Source: an uncultured Collinsella sp. (GTDB lineage: Bacteria > Actinomycetota > Coriobacteriia > Coriobacteriales > Coriobacteriaceae). From it: 31,211 nucleotides of DNA. Within the stretch, counting starts at the first letter, position 1. Each line of letters starts with the position of its first letter. The DNA is taken from the NCBI GenBank assembly GCA_900546115.1, contig URBQ01000034.1:1-31211 (forward strand). The letters run 5' to 3'. Shown in pieces: positions 16,732 through 23,361 of the stretch. Position numbers and translations under genes: made by a program. The notes under the pieces were generated by a model. It did no database searches and was not told where the DNA came from. It saw nothing but the letters and a program-made list of their open reading frames with translations.

Positions 16732-17469
16732 CTAGGCAAGCGGATTCTTCTTTGCCATGCCATTTGCACGAGGCAATGAAACGGATGCTGGATGACTCTT
16801 CTTAAGAACAACGAACTCCCTGTGGCCCAAGCCCTCAGGCAAATCGATTGCGTCGTTCAGAAGCAAAGTGAAGCCGCAAATCTTAGCTGCTGACATGCCG
16901 GAAGCGAGCTCCTCATCCGAAGGATTACCCTTGGTGATAACAAATAGCCCTCCATCTTTGAGGAACGGAGCCGCATACTCAACAAGAATCGGTAGTGGAG
17001 CCAGTGCGCGGGCAGTTACGACAGAGAACTGCTTCTTATGGCTTCGAGCATATTCTTCAAGACGATCATGAACCGCATGAGCATGTTTCAATCCAAGATC
17101 ATGAACAAAAGAATTGACAGCATCAACCTTCTTGCCAACGGAGTCAATATAAGTAGCTTTACGATGCGTGGTTATGGTTAAAGGAATACCAGGGAAGCCT
17201 GCACCTGTTCCCATATCGAGCAAAGCTCCCTCAGGAGCCTTATTGATATAAGGGAGCAAAACAAGAGAGTCGAGAATATGTAGTACCGCAGCATCTTCTA
17301 TGTTAAGAATACGAGTGAGATTGGTTGTCTTATTTGTTTCCAGAACCAAATCCAAATGCTGAATACATTTCCTCAGCTCAACATCAGTTACGCTCAAGGA
17401 ATACTCTTTGCAATAGGAAGTTAGACGACTCAACATCTCGTCAGCCTGCTGATCAGTAAGTACTAACAA
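16732..17469 (-). CDS. rsmG: 16S rRNA m7G527 methyltransferase RsmG
   Basis: A 245-residue SAM-dependent enzyme that methylates G527 of 16S rRNA; loss is known to give low-level streptomycin resistance in other bacteria. The SAM site MGTGAGFPGIPL is clear, followed by YIDSVGKKVDAVNSF and VTARALAPLPIL, both typical of GidB/RsmG. I choose TTG at 17467-17469 because AAAGGAG (17476-17482) lies six bases upstream. The longer frame to 17517 also starts with TTG, but inside the T-run of a terminator and with no ribosome site. It sits between jag and parA, the conserved origin position. Confidence 0.93.
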   Translation of the reverse strand: MLVLTDQQADEMLSRLTSYCKEYSLSVTDVELRKCIQHLDLVLETNKTTNLTRILNIEDAAVLHILDSLVLLPYINKAPEGALLDMGTGAGFPGIPLTITTHRKATYIDSVGKKVDAVNSFVHDLGLKHAHAVHDRLEEYARSHKKQFSVVTARALAPLPILVEYAAPFLKDGGLFVITKGNPSDEELASGMSAAKICGFTLLLNDAIDLPEGLGHREFVVLKKSHPASVSLPRANGMAKKNPLA

Positions 17470-17515
17470 CGAAAGCTCCTTTCTGACAAAAATCAGTGTA
17501 TCGAGTACTTTTGAC

Positions 17516-17547
17516 AAAAAAAGGGGACGTGGAAACCACGTCCCCTT
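17516..17547 (-). terminator. Terminator between jag and rsmG
   Basis: A perfect 12-bp stem (AAGGGGACGTGG at 17521-17532, complement at 17536-17547) with loop AAA is followed on the minus strand by T7. It starts about 18 bases past the jag stop. The upstream rpmH-to-jag transcript should end here, and rsmG-parA-parB should need its own promoter or readthrough. Confidence 0.88.
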
Positions 17548-17565
17548 AGCATAAGCTCGAGTAGA

Positions 17566-18135
17566 TTATCGAGCAACAATCACCACATGGCGATCGGGAT
17601 CAGAACCCTCAGAATGAGTATCGACGGCATCATTGCCACGAAGTGCAATGTGAACCAGTCGGCGCTCGTAGGCATTCATGGGCGGAAGCGAAACACTCTT
17701 ATGAGTGCGGATGGCACGCTCGGCAGCAGACTGAGCCATGGAGGCAACCTTGTCCTGACGGCGGCTCTTGTATCCCTCGACGTCCACTACAACCGGATAC
17801 CTAAAGCCGAGCTTGCGGCTCACCAGCAATGAGAACATAACCTGAAGGGCATCAAGGGTACGACCATGACGGCCAATGAGAACAGCAAGGTCGGGAGCCG
17901 TTACATCCAAAATCAGCTCACCCTCGTCGCCCTCATACTCATCGATAGGAGAGTTGGCGGCATCGAAGTGCGAAAGGATGGAACGCAGGATGGAAATCGC
18001 AACATCGGCAATGGTGTCGAGCTCCTCATCGGTCAGCTCTTCACCGGCCTTGTAGCGCTGTGCAATCTCGGGATAATCGCCCGCGACCTGCGGGGCAACC
18101 TCCTCAAGCATATCCTCGATGATCTCTTCAGACAT
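17566..18135 (-). CDS. jag: KH-R3H RNA-binding protein Jag/KhpB
   Basis: A 189-residue RNA-binding protein. It has a short acidic N-terminus, a KH domain with the GxxG loop in VLIGRHGRTLDALQ, then an R3H domain around VASMAQSAAERAIRTHKSV and PPMNAYERRLVHIAL with the R...H pattern. In other bacteria KhpB/Jag works with KhpA and affects cell division and envelope synthesis. It lacks the large Jag-N domain seen in many Firmicutes. The start is ATG at 18135 with GGAG six bases upstream; an upstream in-frame TTG overlaps that site. It follows yidC as usual. Confidence 0.92.
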   Translation of the reverse strand: MSEEIIEDMLEEVAPQVAGDYPEIAQRYKAGEELTDEELDTIADVAISILRSILSHFDAANSPIDEYEGDEGELILDVTAPDLAVLIGRHGRTLDALQVMFSLLVSRKLGFRYPVVVDVEGYKSRRQDKVASMAQSAAERAIRTHKSVSLPPMNAYERRLVHIALRGNDAVDTHSEGSDPDRHVVIVAR

Positions 18136-18150
18136 AACGTACTCCAAAAG

Positions 18151-18162
18151 TTAGGTACCTAA
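18151..18162. repeat. 12-bp palindrome TTAGGTACCTAA, copy 2
   Basis: Identical to the copy at 14647-14658, including the preceding G. It lies in the 44-bp gap between yidC and jag, just upstream of the jag ribosome site. Confidence 0.6.
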
Positions 18163-18179
18163 ATAAGATTGATATCCCA

Positions 18180-18950
18180 CTACTTCTTCTTGTGCGGGCG
18201 CGGCTTCTTCTCGCGACGAGTGACCTCAACCTGCAGCGGCGCGTTCTTAAGACGCTCCTCCTCATCGGCCTTCGCCTTGTCGATGACCTTCTGCGTCACA
18301 AAAATCTGCTGGATAACCTGCCAAGCAGACGAGACGTCGTAGTACAGCAGAACACCAACGGGAAGGCTCCAGCCCATCCAAAGCATCATGACCGTCATGA
18401 CAACGGCCATCATACGCATGCTCTGAGCCTGCTGGCCGGTCTGGTTGCGCGACATATAGAGCTGCGGAATCAGGGTCAGGACAGCGAACAGGATCAGGCA
18501 GACCAGCGCAGGCAGCGCGACCATAAAGCCATCGGCAAAGGAGGCACTCGGCGTGGTGGTCAGATCGGGCAGAATATTAAAGAACGAGAACGTGCCGTCG
18601 TTAAAGTAGTCCGGCAGGTTACGCAGCAGCGTAAATAGGGCAAACAGGACAGGCATCTGGATCAACAGCGGCAGACAACCAGCCATCGGGTTGAACTTGT
18701 TCTCGCTGTAGAACTTCTGCATCTCCTCGGCCTGACGCTGGGGATCGTCGGCGTAGCGCTCCTGAATCTCGAGCATCTTGGGCTGCAGCACCTGCATGCG
18801 CGCCGTCGACTTAGTCGACTTGAGCATAAGCGGCGTCAGCAGCAGACGGATGATGACCACCAGGATGATGATGGACAGGCCCCAGTCGACCGCAAAGGTC
18901 TGGATGAGCTTGAGCAGCTCGAAAAGGATGTTAACGATCCAATCCCACAT
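18180..18950 (-). CDS. yidC: Membrane protein insertase YidC (Oxa1 family)
   Basis: A 256-residue insertase that inserts and folds inner-membrane proteins with or without SecYEG. An N-terminal helix is followed by about four more. The second has the conserved Arg in VVIIRLLLTPLM. A cytoplasmic hairpin follows (MQVLQPKMLEIQERYADDPQ), then FNPMAGCLPLLIQMPVLFALF. The tail is basic (RREKKPRPHKKK), suited to ribosome contact. There is no large periplasmic domain, as in Gram-positives. ATG at 18950 has GGAGG nine bases upstream. Confidence 0.96.
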   Translation of the reverse strand: MWDWIVNILFELLKLIQTFAVDWGLSIIILVVIIRLLLTPLMLKSTKSTARMQVLQPKMLEIQERYADDPQRQAEEMQKFYSENKFNPMAGCLPLLIQMPVLFALFTLLRNLPDYFNDGTFSFFNILPDLTTTPSASFADGFMVALPALVCLILFAVLTLIPQLYMSRNQTGQQAQSMRMMAVVMTVMMLWMGWSLPVGVLLYYDVSSAWQVIQQIFVTQKVIDKAKADEEERLKNAPLQVEVTRREKKPRPHKKK

Positions 18951-18979
18951 GTAAGTTTTCCTCCGATAGCGAGTGCCCG

Positions 18980-19204
18980 CTAGGGCACAGGGTCATAACC
19001 GCCGACGTGCAGGGGATTGCAGCGAGCGATGCGCCTCACGGCAAGCCAGCAGCCTCTCAAAACACCGTACTTCTCAATCGCCTGGACGGCGTATTGCGAG
19101 CACGTTGGGTAATAAATGCAGGCGTCAGGCAATAAGGGCGAAATAACCTGTTGATATATGCGAATAGGAGCGATGGCAACACGTCGCAAAACGTGATTGC
19201 TCAT
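18980..19204 (-). CDS. yidD: Membrane protein insertion efficiency factor YidD
   Basis: A 74-residue small membrane-associated protein that helps YidC-dependent insertion. It has the typical PIRIYQQVISPLLPDACIYYPTCSQYAVQAI, with its conserved Cys residues, and CNPLHVGGYDPVP at the end. The start codon overlaps the rnpA stop (ATGA, 4 bases), so translation is coupled. Spacing to yidC is 29 bp. Confidence 0.96.
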   Translation of the reverse strand: MSNHVLRRVAIAPIRIYQQVISPLLPDACIYYPTCSQYAVQAIEKYGVLRGCWLAVRRIARCNPLHVGGYDPVP

Positions 19205-19539
19205 CGCTCCTCCCCGGCAACGCCGGCGCGTTTCATAAGCGAACGCAATGCATTGTCCATCTCCTGCGGCGAGGAAACCCTCGTCTTGGGAGTTGCGAAC
19301 AAGATGATGTCATAACCCGCAACGGGAAATCCACAGCTGCGGGCGGCCTCGCGCATCACACGCTTAGAACGATTGCGCACGACAGCACAACCGAGCCGTT
19401 TAGCACCAACGAAGGCGACCCTTCCGGAGTCGCCTTCGCCAACCGATTCACATATGGTCATTCGAATCAGAGGGTGATTGAAACGACGCCCCTGACTGAA
19501 CACATGCTCGAAATCTTGCCGAGACTTAATAGTCTTCAT
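19201..19539 (-). CDS. rnpA: Ribonuclease P protein component
   Basis: A 112-residue protein subunit of RNase P, which matures tRNA 5' ends with the RNA subunit (not in this window). The signature RNRSKRVMREAAR at about residues 56-68 and the N-terminal RQDFEHVFSQGRRF are present. ATG at 19539 lies 20 bases past the rpmH stop. No good ribosome binding site is visible before it, so it may depend on translation of rpmH. Confidence 0.95.
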   Translation of the reverse strand: MKTIKSRQDFEHVFSQGRRFNHPLIRMTICESVGEGDSGRVAFVGAKRLGCAVVRNRSKRVMREAARSCGFPVAGYDIILFATPKTRVSSPQEMDNALRSLMKRAGVAGEER

Positions 19540-19559
19540 GCGAGATGTGTGTATCGCTG

Positions 19560-19694
19560 CTAGACAGTGAGACGCTTGCGGCCCTTGGCGCGACGACGGG
19601 CGAGCACGGCACGACCACCCTTAGTGGCCATACGGGCACGGAAGCCATGGGTCTTGGCACGCTTACGCTTATTAGGCTGATACGTACGCTTCAT
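19560..19694 (-). CDS. rpmH: 50S ribosomal protein L34
   Basis: A 44-residue, highly basic protein with the invariant MKRTYQPNKRKRAKTHGFR start and RRRAKGRKRLTV end. ATG at 19694 follows a GGAGG site. It is the first gene of the minus-strand block that runs to jag, with its own strong promoter. Confidence 0.98.
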   Translation of the reverse strand: MKRTYQPNKRKRAKTHGFRARMATKGGRAVLARRRAKGRKRLTV

Positions 19695-20039
19695 CTTAAG
19701 TTCCTCCTGCTGCATTTCGAGTGTCCGCGGGGGCGCGGACGCAGATATAGACACGTGAGCTTGAAGATTGTAGGGAAATCAATGTTCAAATGTCAAGAAA
19801 TCAAAGGTAAAAGGTTGCGCAGTTCACACGGTTCCCCCATAAGCCGAGCTCGATTTAGCGGTACATGGCAACTTTTCACGATATTTCATCGAGTTTTCAA
19901 CAGGTCATGTTGGCAATGTTGAGAACTTTTCGTCCGTTTTCCAAAGTTTTCAACAGGTTTTGAAAAGTTGTCGAAAGATGAGAAACATTGCACGGTGAGC
20001 TACTATTTGTTCGAAACCTTTTGAAAGATTGCGAGCGGC
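19695..20039. other. Non-coding region with DnaA-box-like cluster, candidate origin segment A
   Basis: The 345 bp between divergent rpmH and the GHKL gene hold no gene. Besides the rpmH promoter it has TTTTCAACA twice (19894-19902, 19947-19955). On the minus strand there are two one-mismatch copies: TTCTCAACA (19917-19925) and TTTTCAAAA (19958-19966). The canonical box TTATCCACA is not present. The region is AT-richer than its flanks. A DnaA-binding role is inferred from repetition and position. Confidence 0.55.
19767..19796 (-). promoter_or_regulatory. Promoter of rpmH-rnpA-yidD-yidC-jag
   Basis: On the minus strand a perfect TTGACA (19791-19796) and TACAAT (19767-19772) are separated by 18 bases, with a leader of about 65 bases to rpmH. 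It is the best housekeeping-type promoter in the window. Confidence 0.8.
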
Positions 20040-21386
20040 ATGTCTGACGACTTTTACACCATGGTCGATTCCGGAGACCCGGCACCCGACAACGAGCACA
20101 TCACCGGCGTGCGCGAAGAGCGTAAGGAAGGCGAGCAGACGACCACGCAGGCGCCAAAAGCCATGTACGCCGCGCGCATCGCCGTCTATGACGACATGCT
20201 GTCGACACCGCGTGTGATCGTCATTGATCCGCAAGATGTCCGCACGTATTTGGAAGAGACGACCAACACCGTCTACCAGTGCATGAAAGAACAAGGTGGC
20301 CATATCTCGCTCATGGTCATCCGCGAGATTGTCGAAAACTTTATCCACGCGCACTTTGCCGAGCCCATCATCTCGATTCTGGACGGCGGAGACACCATCC
20401 GCTTTGCTGATCAAGGACCCGGCATCGACGACAAGGAGCGCGCTTTCGACTTTGGCGTTACCAGCGCAAACAGCAAGATGAAGCGCTATATCCGTGGAAC
20501 CGGAGCAGGGTTTCCCATGGTGCAGGAGTATTTGGAAAACGCTGGCGGGGCCGTATCCATCGAGGACAACATGGGCAACGGCACCGTGGTTACGGTAAGC
20601 CTGGACCCTAAACGCGTGCAGGAAATAGAGCGTGCCGGCGGACGCGGTGCTGCCGTGCGGCCCGAGACGGAGCAGCCCACATATCCCCTGCCGGGAGCTT
20701 TTGCGCGGCGGCCCATGGCAACGCAGCAGATGCAGCCCCCCGTGGGACAGATGCAGCAGCCCGGAATGCTTCCTACACAAGAGTCCCAGGCGGCATCGAT
20801 GTCGCCAAACGCGCCAGAGGCCATGCCGCTGGCGGATCAGGATGCAACAGCAATGCAGCAGGCGACGGGGGCACCGGGTGGCCAGCAAATGGGCTATCAG
20901 CCGTACCAACAGGGATATCCATATCAGCAGATGCCGCCACTGGGGTATGGCCAGCAGTTCCCGCAGCAGTACCAGCAGGGATATCAGCAGCCGTACCAGC
21001 AGATGCCGCAGCAGCAGTACAACCCCTGGGCCCAGCAGATGCCTCCGCAGCCTTACCAACAGTGGCCTCAAAGTTTTCAACAGCAAATGCCGCCGATGCA
21101 GAGTTCTCAACAACCAGCAGCTCAAATGATGTATCCTAATGCAGCAAATCAGTATGCGCAGCCACAACCGGACGTGTTCGTAAGCGATCGCGGCAACGCC
21201 GCGCTGGGCTATCTGGCGCAAAATCAAGCGTGCGGTGCTACCGATCTGGCGAGGGCGTTTGGAAACTCAGCCCCCACTTGGTCACGCACGCTCAATGACT
21301 TGGCGCAGGCCGGCTTGGTCATCAAGCATGGCCAGAAATACCATCTGACCGAACTCGGCGCCGCTCGCGTGCGAGCTCAGAGCTAA
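20040..21386 (+). CDS. GHKL ATPase with Q/P-rich linker and winged helix, upstream of dnaA
   Basis: A 448-residue protein I do not recognise by name. Residues about 45-190 are a GHKL (histidine-kinase/Hsp90-type) ATP-binding fold. The N-box is REIVENFIHAHF (E96, N100), the G1 box FADQGPGI (124-128), the G2 box RGTGAGFPMVQEYL (153-157), and the final strand GNGTVVTVSL. No phospho-accepting His domain is seen before it. Residues about 205-380 are low complexity, rich in Gln, Pro, Met and Tyr (YQQ, PYQQMP units). Residues about 384-446 look like a winged helix (LGYLAQNQACGATDLARAFG, then TWSRTLNDLAQAGLVIK). It ends 15 bp before dnaA on the same strand, so co-transcription is likely. The ATG at 20040 has only a weak site (GAGCGG). 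A role in controlling DnaA or the origin is inferred from position. Anti-sigma-like or chaperone-like functions are alternatives. Confidence 0.85.
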   Translation: MSDDFYTMVDSGDPAPDNEHITGVREERKEGEQTTTQAPKAMYAARIAVYDDMLSTPRVIVIDPQDVRTYLEETTNTVYQCMKEQGGHISLMVIREIVENFIHAHFAEPIISILDGGDTIRFADQGPGIDDKERAFDFGVTSANSKMKRYIRGTGAGFPMVQEYLENAGGAVSIEDNMGNGTVVTVSLDPKRVQEIERAGGRGAAVRPETEQPTYPLPGAFARRPMATQQMQPPVGQMQQPGMLPTQESQAASMSPNAPEAMPLADQDATAMQQATGAPGGQQMGYQPYQQGYPYQQMPPLGYGQQFPQQYQQGYQQPYQQMPQQQYNPWAQQMPPQPYQQWPQSFQQQMPPMQSSQQPAAQMMYPNAANQYAQPQPDVFVSDRGNAALGYLAQNQACGATDLARAFGNSAPTWSRTLNDLAQAGLVIKHGQKYHLTELGAARVRAQS

Positions 21387-21401
21387 AGAACGGGAGAGAC
21401 A

Positions 21402-23123
21402 GTGGACGAGGAAGCAAGCATCATCCTGGGGGATGCCATCGCCTTTTGCCAGCGCGACGGCCAAGATGCACGCCTCATCAACATGCTGGGGCAATCGCGC
21501 GCCATAAGCCTGACCGAAGATACGCTCACGATCGAGGCCCCCTCGCGCTTTGCCATCGCGCAGCTCAAAAAGCATCAGCCGACTATTGAGGCCTATCTGG
21601 AAGAAATCGCCTTTGCACCGATTGCGCTCGACATCGTGGCACCGCAAGGAGCCGTGGCGGAATCCGCTGCCGCGACGGCGCCTGCCGCGGCTCCCGCCGC
21701 CTCCCCGGCGGTGCCGGCCTCCGCAGGCGACGTGCCGACAATCGAGCACCAGCACAGCGATGTTTCCCGTGAAACCATGGCACCGTTGCCTACCGCTGCG
21801 GCGTCAACGAACGCACCCGTCACGCACATGCCTATCGCTCACGACGCAGCGGCGGGCGCGGATTCGGGCATTGCAATCAAGAACACGCTCTCGGCCGATG
21901 ATTTTCGTCGCATGATGAACCAGATGAAGGGCGGAGCGGCGACTAAATCCACGCAAGCTGCGGCCCCCGCTTCACCCATGCCAGCGCCGACCGTACCGGC
22001 CGAGCAGAATACGGATGGAGCCCCGCTCGCCGCGAACTCAAAATTTACCTTTGAGAACTTTGTCTACGGCCCCGAGAACAGCCATGCCTATCGCTCGGCA
22101 CTCAAGTTTGCCGCCCTCGCGGACGAGCGCGGCACGTGCACATCACTGTTCATCTACGGCAAATCGGGCCTGGGCAAGACGCACCTGCTGCTTGCCATCA
22201 AAAACGAGCTCGCCGAGAAGTCGCCCGAGATCAAGGTCAAGTATGCCAACTCCCAGGCATATCTGGACGACCTGATGACCGAGTTCGACCGCCAAAAGAA
22301 GAGCAACGCCCCTATCATGCAGGCATACCACGGCGTGGACGTGCTCATCATCGATGACATCCAAAACATCATCGGCAAGCGCGCGAGCGTTGACTACTTT
22401 TTCCAGCTCATGGACGAGTTCATCCGCAACAACAAGAAGGTCGTCATCGCGGCAGACCGCGCCCCCAAGGACCTGAGCATGGACGAGCGTCTGACCAGCC
22501 GCTTCAACGCCGGCATGCTCTGCCTGGTCGCAGAGCCCAGCTACGAGATGAAATACAAGATCTTGCAGCGCTATTACGAGAACACCATCGTCGCCGCTCC
22601 CGAGGCAGGCGACGACTCGCTGCTGGCGGCCTATGGGGGCGACAGCGGGCACCTGACCGACGAGCACTTTAAACACATGGCCGAGGTCTCGGGCACCAAC
22701 ATCCGCGAACTCGAGAGCTTTTGCGAGCGCTGCGCCGGCGAGGCGGGCGACCGCGAGCGCGAGGGCGGGGAGCTCACCTTTGACGATATCGACGCCATCG
22801 CCAACCAGTACTTCGACACATCGGCCAAAAAGATCAACGTCCAGACGGTTCAGTCCGTCATCGAAGAGCAGTACGGCGTGACGCACGAGGAGCTCATCGG
22901 CCCGCGTCGCAACGCCAATATCGCCAAAGCACGCCATATTGCCATCTATCTGGCCATCGAGATGTGCGAGATGACGACCACGGCGGTGGGCGCCGAATTT
23001 GGCAACCGCAACCACTCGACCGTCAGTACGAGCTACAAAAAGGTCCAGAAGATGATCCAGGAAGACCGCACCGTCACCGAAGACCTCAAGTCGCTGCGCG
23101 ATAAAATTACACTGCGCTCGTAG
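21402..23123 (+). CDS. dnaA: Chromosomal replication initiator DnaA, divergent
   Basis: A 573-residue AAA+ initiator. Domain I (1-78) is poorly conserved. Domain II (about 80-212) is a long Ala/Pro/Thr-rich linker. Domain III has FENFVYGPENSHAY, Walker A YGKSGLGKTH (252-261), Walker B LIIDDIQNI (315-323) and the RLTSRFNAG arginine-finger region. Domain IV has LIGPRRNANIAKARHIAIYLA and the signature GNRNHSTV (534-541). Most bacteria have GGRDHTTV there, so two DNA-contact positions differ (Asp to Asn537, Thr to Ser539). The start is GTG at 21402 with GGGAG at 21392-21396. A parS-like site lies within the linker codons (21761-21776). The longer-than-usual length comes from domain II. Confidence 0.96.
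   Translation: MDEEASIILGDAIAFCQRDGQDARLINMLGQSRAISLTEDTLTIEAPSRFAIAQLKKHQPTIEAYLEEIAFAPIALDIVAPQGAVAESAAATAPAAAPAASPAVPASAGDVPTIEHQHSDVSRETMAPLPTAAASTNAPVTHMPIAHDAAAGADSGIAIKNTLSADDFRRMMNQMKGGAATKSTQAAAPASPMPAPTVPAEQNTDGAPLAANSKFTFENFVYGPENSHAYRSALKFAALADERGTCTSLFIYGKSGLGKTHLLLAIKNELAEKSPEIKVKYANSQAYLDDLMTEFDRQKKSNAPIMQAYHGVDVLIIDDIQNIIGKRASVDYFFQLMDEFIRNNKKVVIAADRAPKDLSMDERLTSRFNAGMLCLVAEPSYEMKYKILQRYYENTIVAAPEAGDDSLLAAYGGDSGHLTDEHFKHMAEVSGTNIRELESFCERCAGEAGDREREGGELTFDDIDAIANQYFDTSAKKINVQTVQSVIEEQYGVTHEELIGPRRNANIAKARHIAIYLAIEMCEMTTTAVGAEFGNRNHSTVSTSYKKVQKMIQEDRTVTEDLKSLRDKITLRS
21761..21776. other. parS-like site inside dnaA
   Basis: TGTTTCCCGTGAAACC matches the perfect parS at 14 of 16 positions (differences at 7 and 16). 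It encodes part of D-V-S-R-E-T in the variable DnaA linker, where sequence is otherwise unconstrained Ala/Pro-rich. Confidence 0.5.
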
Positions 23124-23361
23124 GGAAATAGAGACACCTGTTGAAAACTTGTCGAAACCACGGGCATAAGGTGTCTAAAACCCAACCCGCGGTGATGAAA
23201 AGTTTTGCGCAGGTTTTGAACGTGGAAAACCACCCCTGTTGCACACAGGTTGCTGTCGATTCTCTTTCTGGGTCTGACCTGCGTCTTTGGGAGTAATCAA
23301 CAGTTTCGTCAGTGCTATTACTATTATTAAGATATTTATATCTATAGAAAGGTATTAAAAG
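23124..23361. other. oriC: dnaA-dnaN intergenic region, candidate origin segment B with unwinding element
   Basis: 238 bp without a gene. A minus-strand TTTTCAACA (23139-23147) lies between 8-bp inverted arms (AGACACCT at 23132-23139, complement 23169-23176). A degenerate TTTTCCACG is on the minus strand at 23221-23229, and TAATCAACA is at 23294-23302. Twelve bases further, the minus strand reads five TAA/TAG trios in a row (23315-23329), followed by AT-rich sequence with GATAT/ATATC arms (23331-23342). This matches the known box-then-DnaA-trio layout of bacterial unwinding elements, in the right orientation. The dnaN ribosome site AGAAAGG is at 23346-23352. Confidence 0.6.
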
